From: Tannerellaceae bacterium
Lineage (GTDB): Bacteria; Bacteroidota; Bacteroidia; Bacteroidales; Tannerellaceae
DNA length: 5,457 nucleotides
Reading direction: 5' to 3'
Assembly (NCBI GenBank): GCA_031267205.1
Contig: JAIRZN010000024.1
Coordinates: 1 to 5,457 of the forward strand
Shown in pieces: positions 5,454-5,457 of this stretch. The notes beneath the pieces are model-generated. The model was not told where the DNA came from, did not search any database, and worked only from the letters and a program-made list of their open reading frames with translations. A program made the position numbers and the translations under genes. Position 1 is the first letter of the stretch, and the number at the start of each line of letters is the position of its first letter.

Positions 5454-5457
5454 TCCC

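Larger units (their letters stand above)
5090..5457. other. Gene-free, GC-rich repeat cluster at the right edge
   Basis: No believable gene is present in the last 368 bases. After a short unremarkable spacer (5090-5133) come the REP-like element (5134-5228) and three copies of a GCCCGCGCC(A/G)GCGGG core with hairpins. These are interrupted by an A/T-rich gap at about 5389-5424. Base composition swings sharply between GC-rich palindromes and A/T-rich linkers, unlike the coding DNA to the left. Open frames that cross this stretch on both strands are composed of the repeats themselves and should not be annotated as proteins. Confidence 0.7.

Overview
The window looks like a chromosomal fragment of a Bacteroidota organism, most likely a Bacteroidales-type gut or anaerobic saccharolytic bacterium. 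The reasons are: start codons preceded by A/T-rich stretches with no Shine-Dalgarno sequence; an excellent match to the Bacteroides housekeeping promoter (TTTG, 20 bp, TAnnTTTG) at 4349-4380; a secreted GH3 enzyme paired with a second secreted carbohydrate-enzyme-like protein; and a GC-rich palindromic repeat cluster of a kind I recall from Bacteroidota intergenic DNA (recalled, not checked).

Layout. The left edge (1-93, minus strand) holds the first 31 codons of a divergent gene with an export signal, possibly a lipoprotein. A 161 bp A/T-rich divergent intergenic region follows. Two plus-strand genes then form a probable operon with a 21 bp gap: a 620-residue secreted protein of unassigned family with a predicted TIM-barrel glycosidase-like architecture (255-2117), and a 719-residue secreted GH3 glycosidase (2139-4298). 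After 216 bp containing a strong promoter and a long leader comes a separate small gene (4515-5006). It encodes an exported thioredoxin-fold protein that has lost both active-site cysteines and the cis-proline. A long hairpin terminator (5031-5089) closes it. From about 5134 to the right edge there is no credible gene, only a compact set of inverted and palindromic GC-rich repeats that continues past the window.

How the genes may work together. The two exported carbohydrate-active proteins probably act one after the other or together on a plant- or host-derived oligosaccharide in the periplasm or at the cell surface. The substrate cannot be read from the sequence, and no SusC/SusD pair, regulator or transporter is in view. 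The thioredoxin-like gene has its own promoter and terminator and a visibly more A/T-rich coding style, so it is probably an independent gene and not part of the sugar locus.

No clear new defence or mobile system is visible. The items most worth a second look are the unassigned glycosidase-like protein with its cysteine cluster, the redox-dead thioredoxin-fold protein, and the repeat cluster at the right end.
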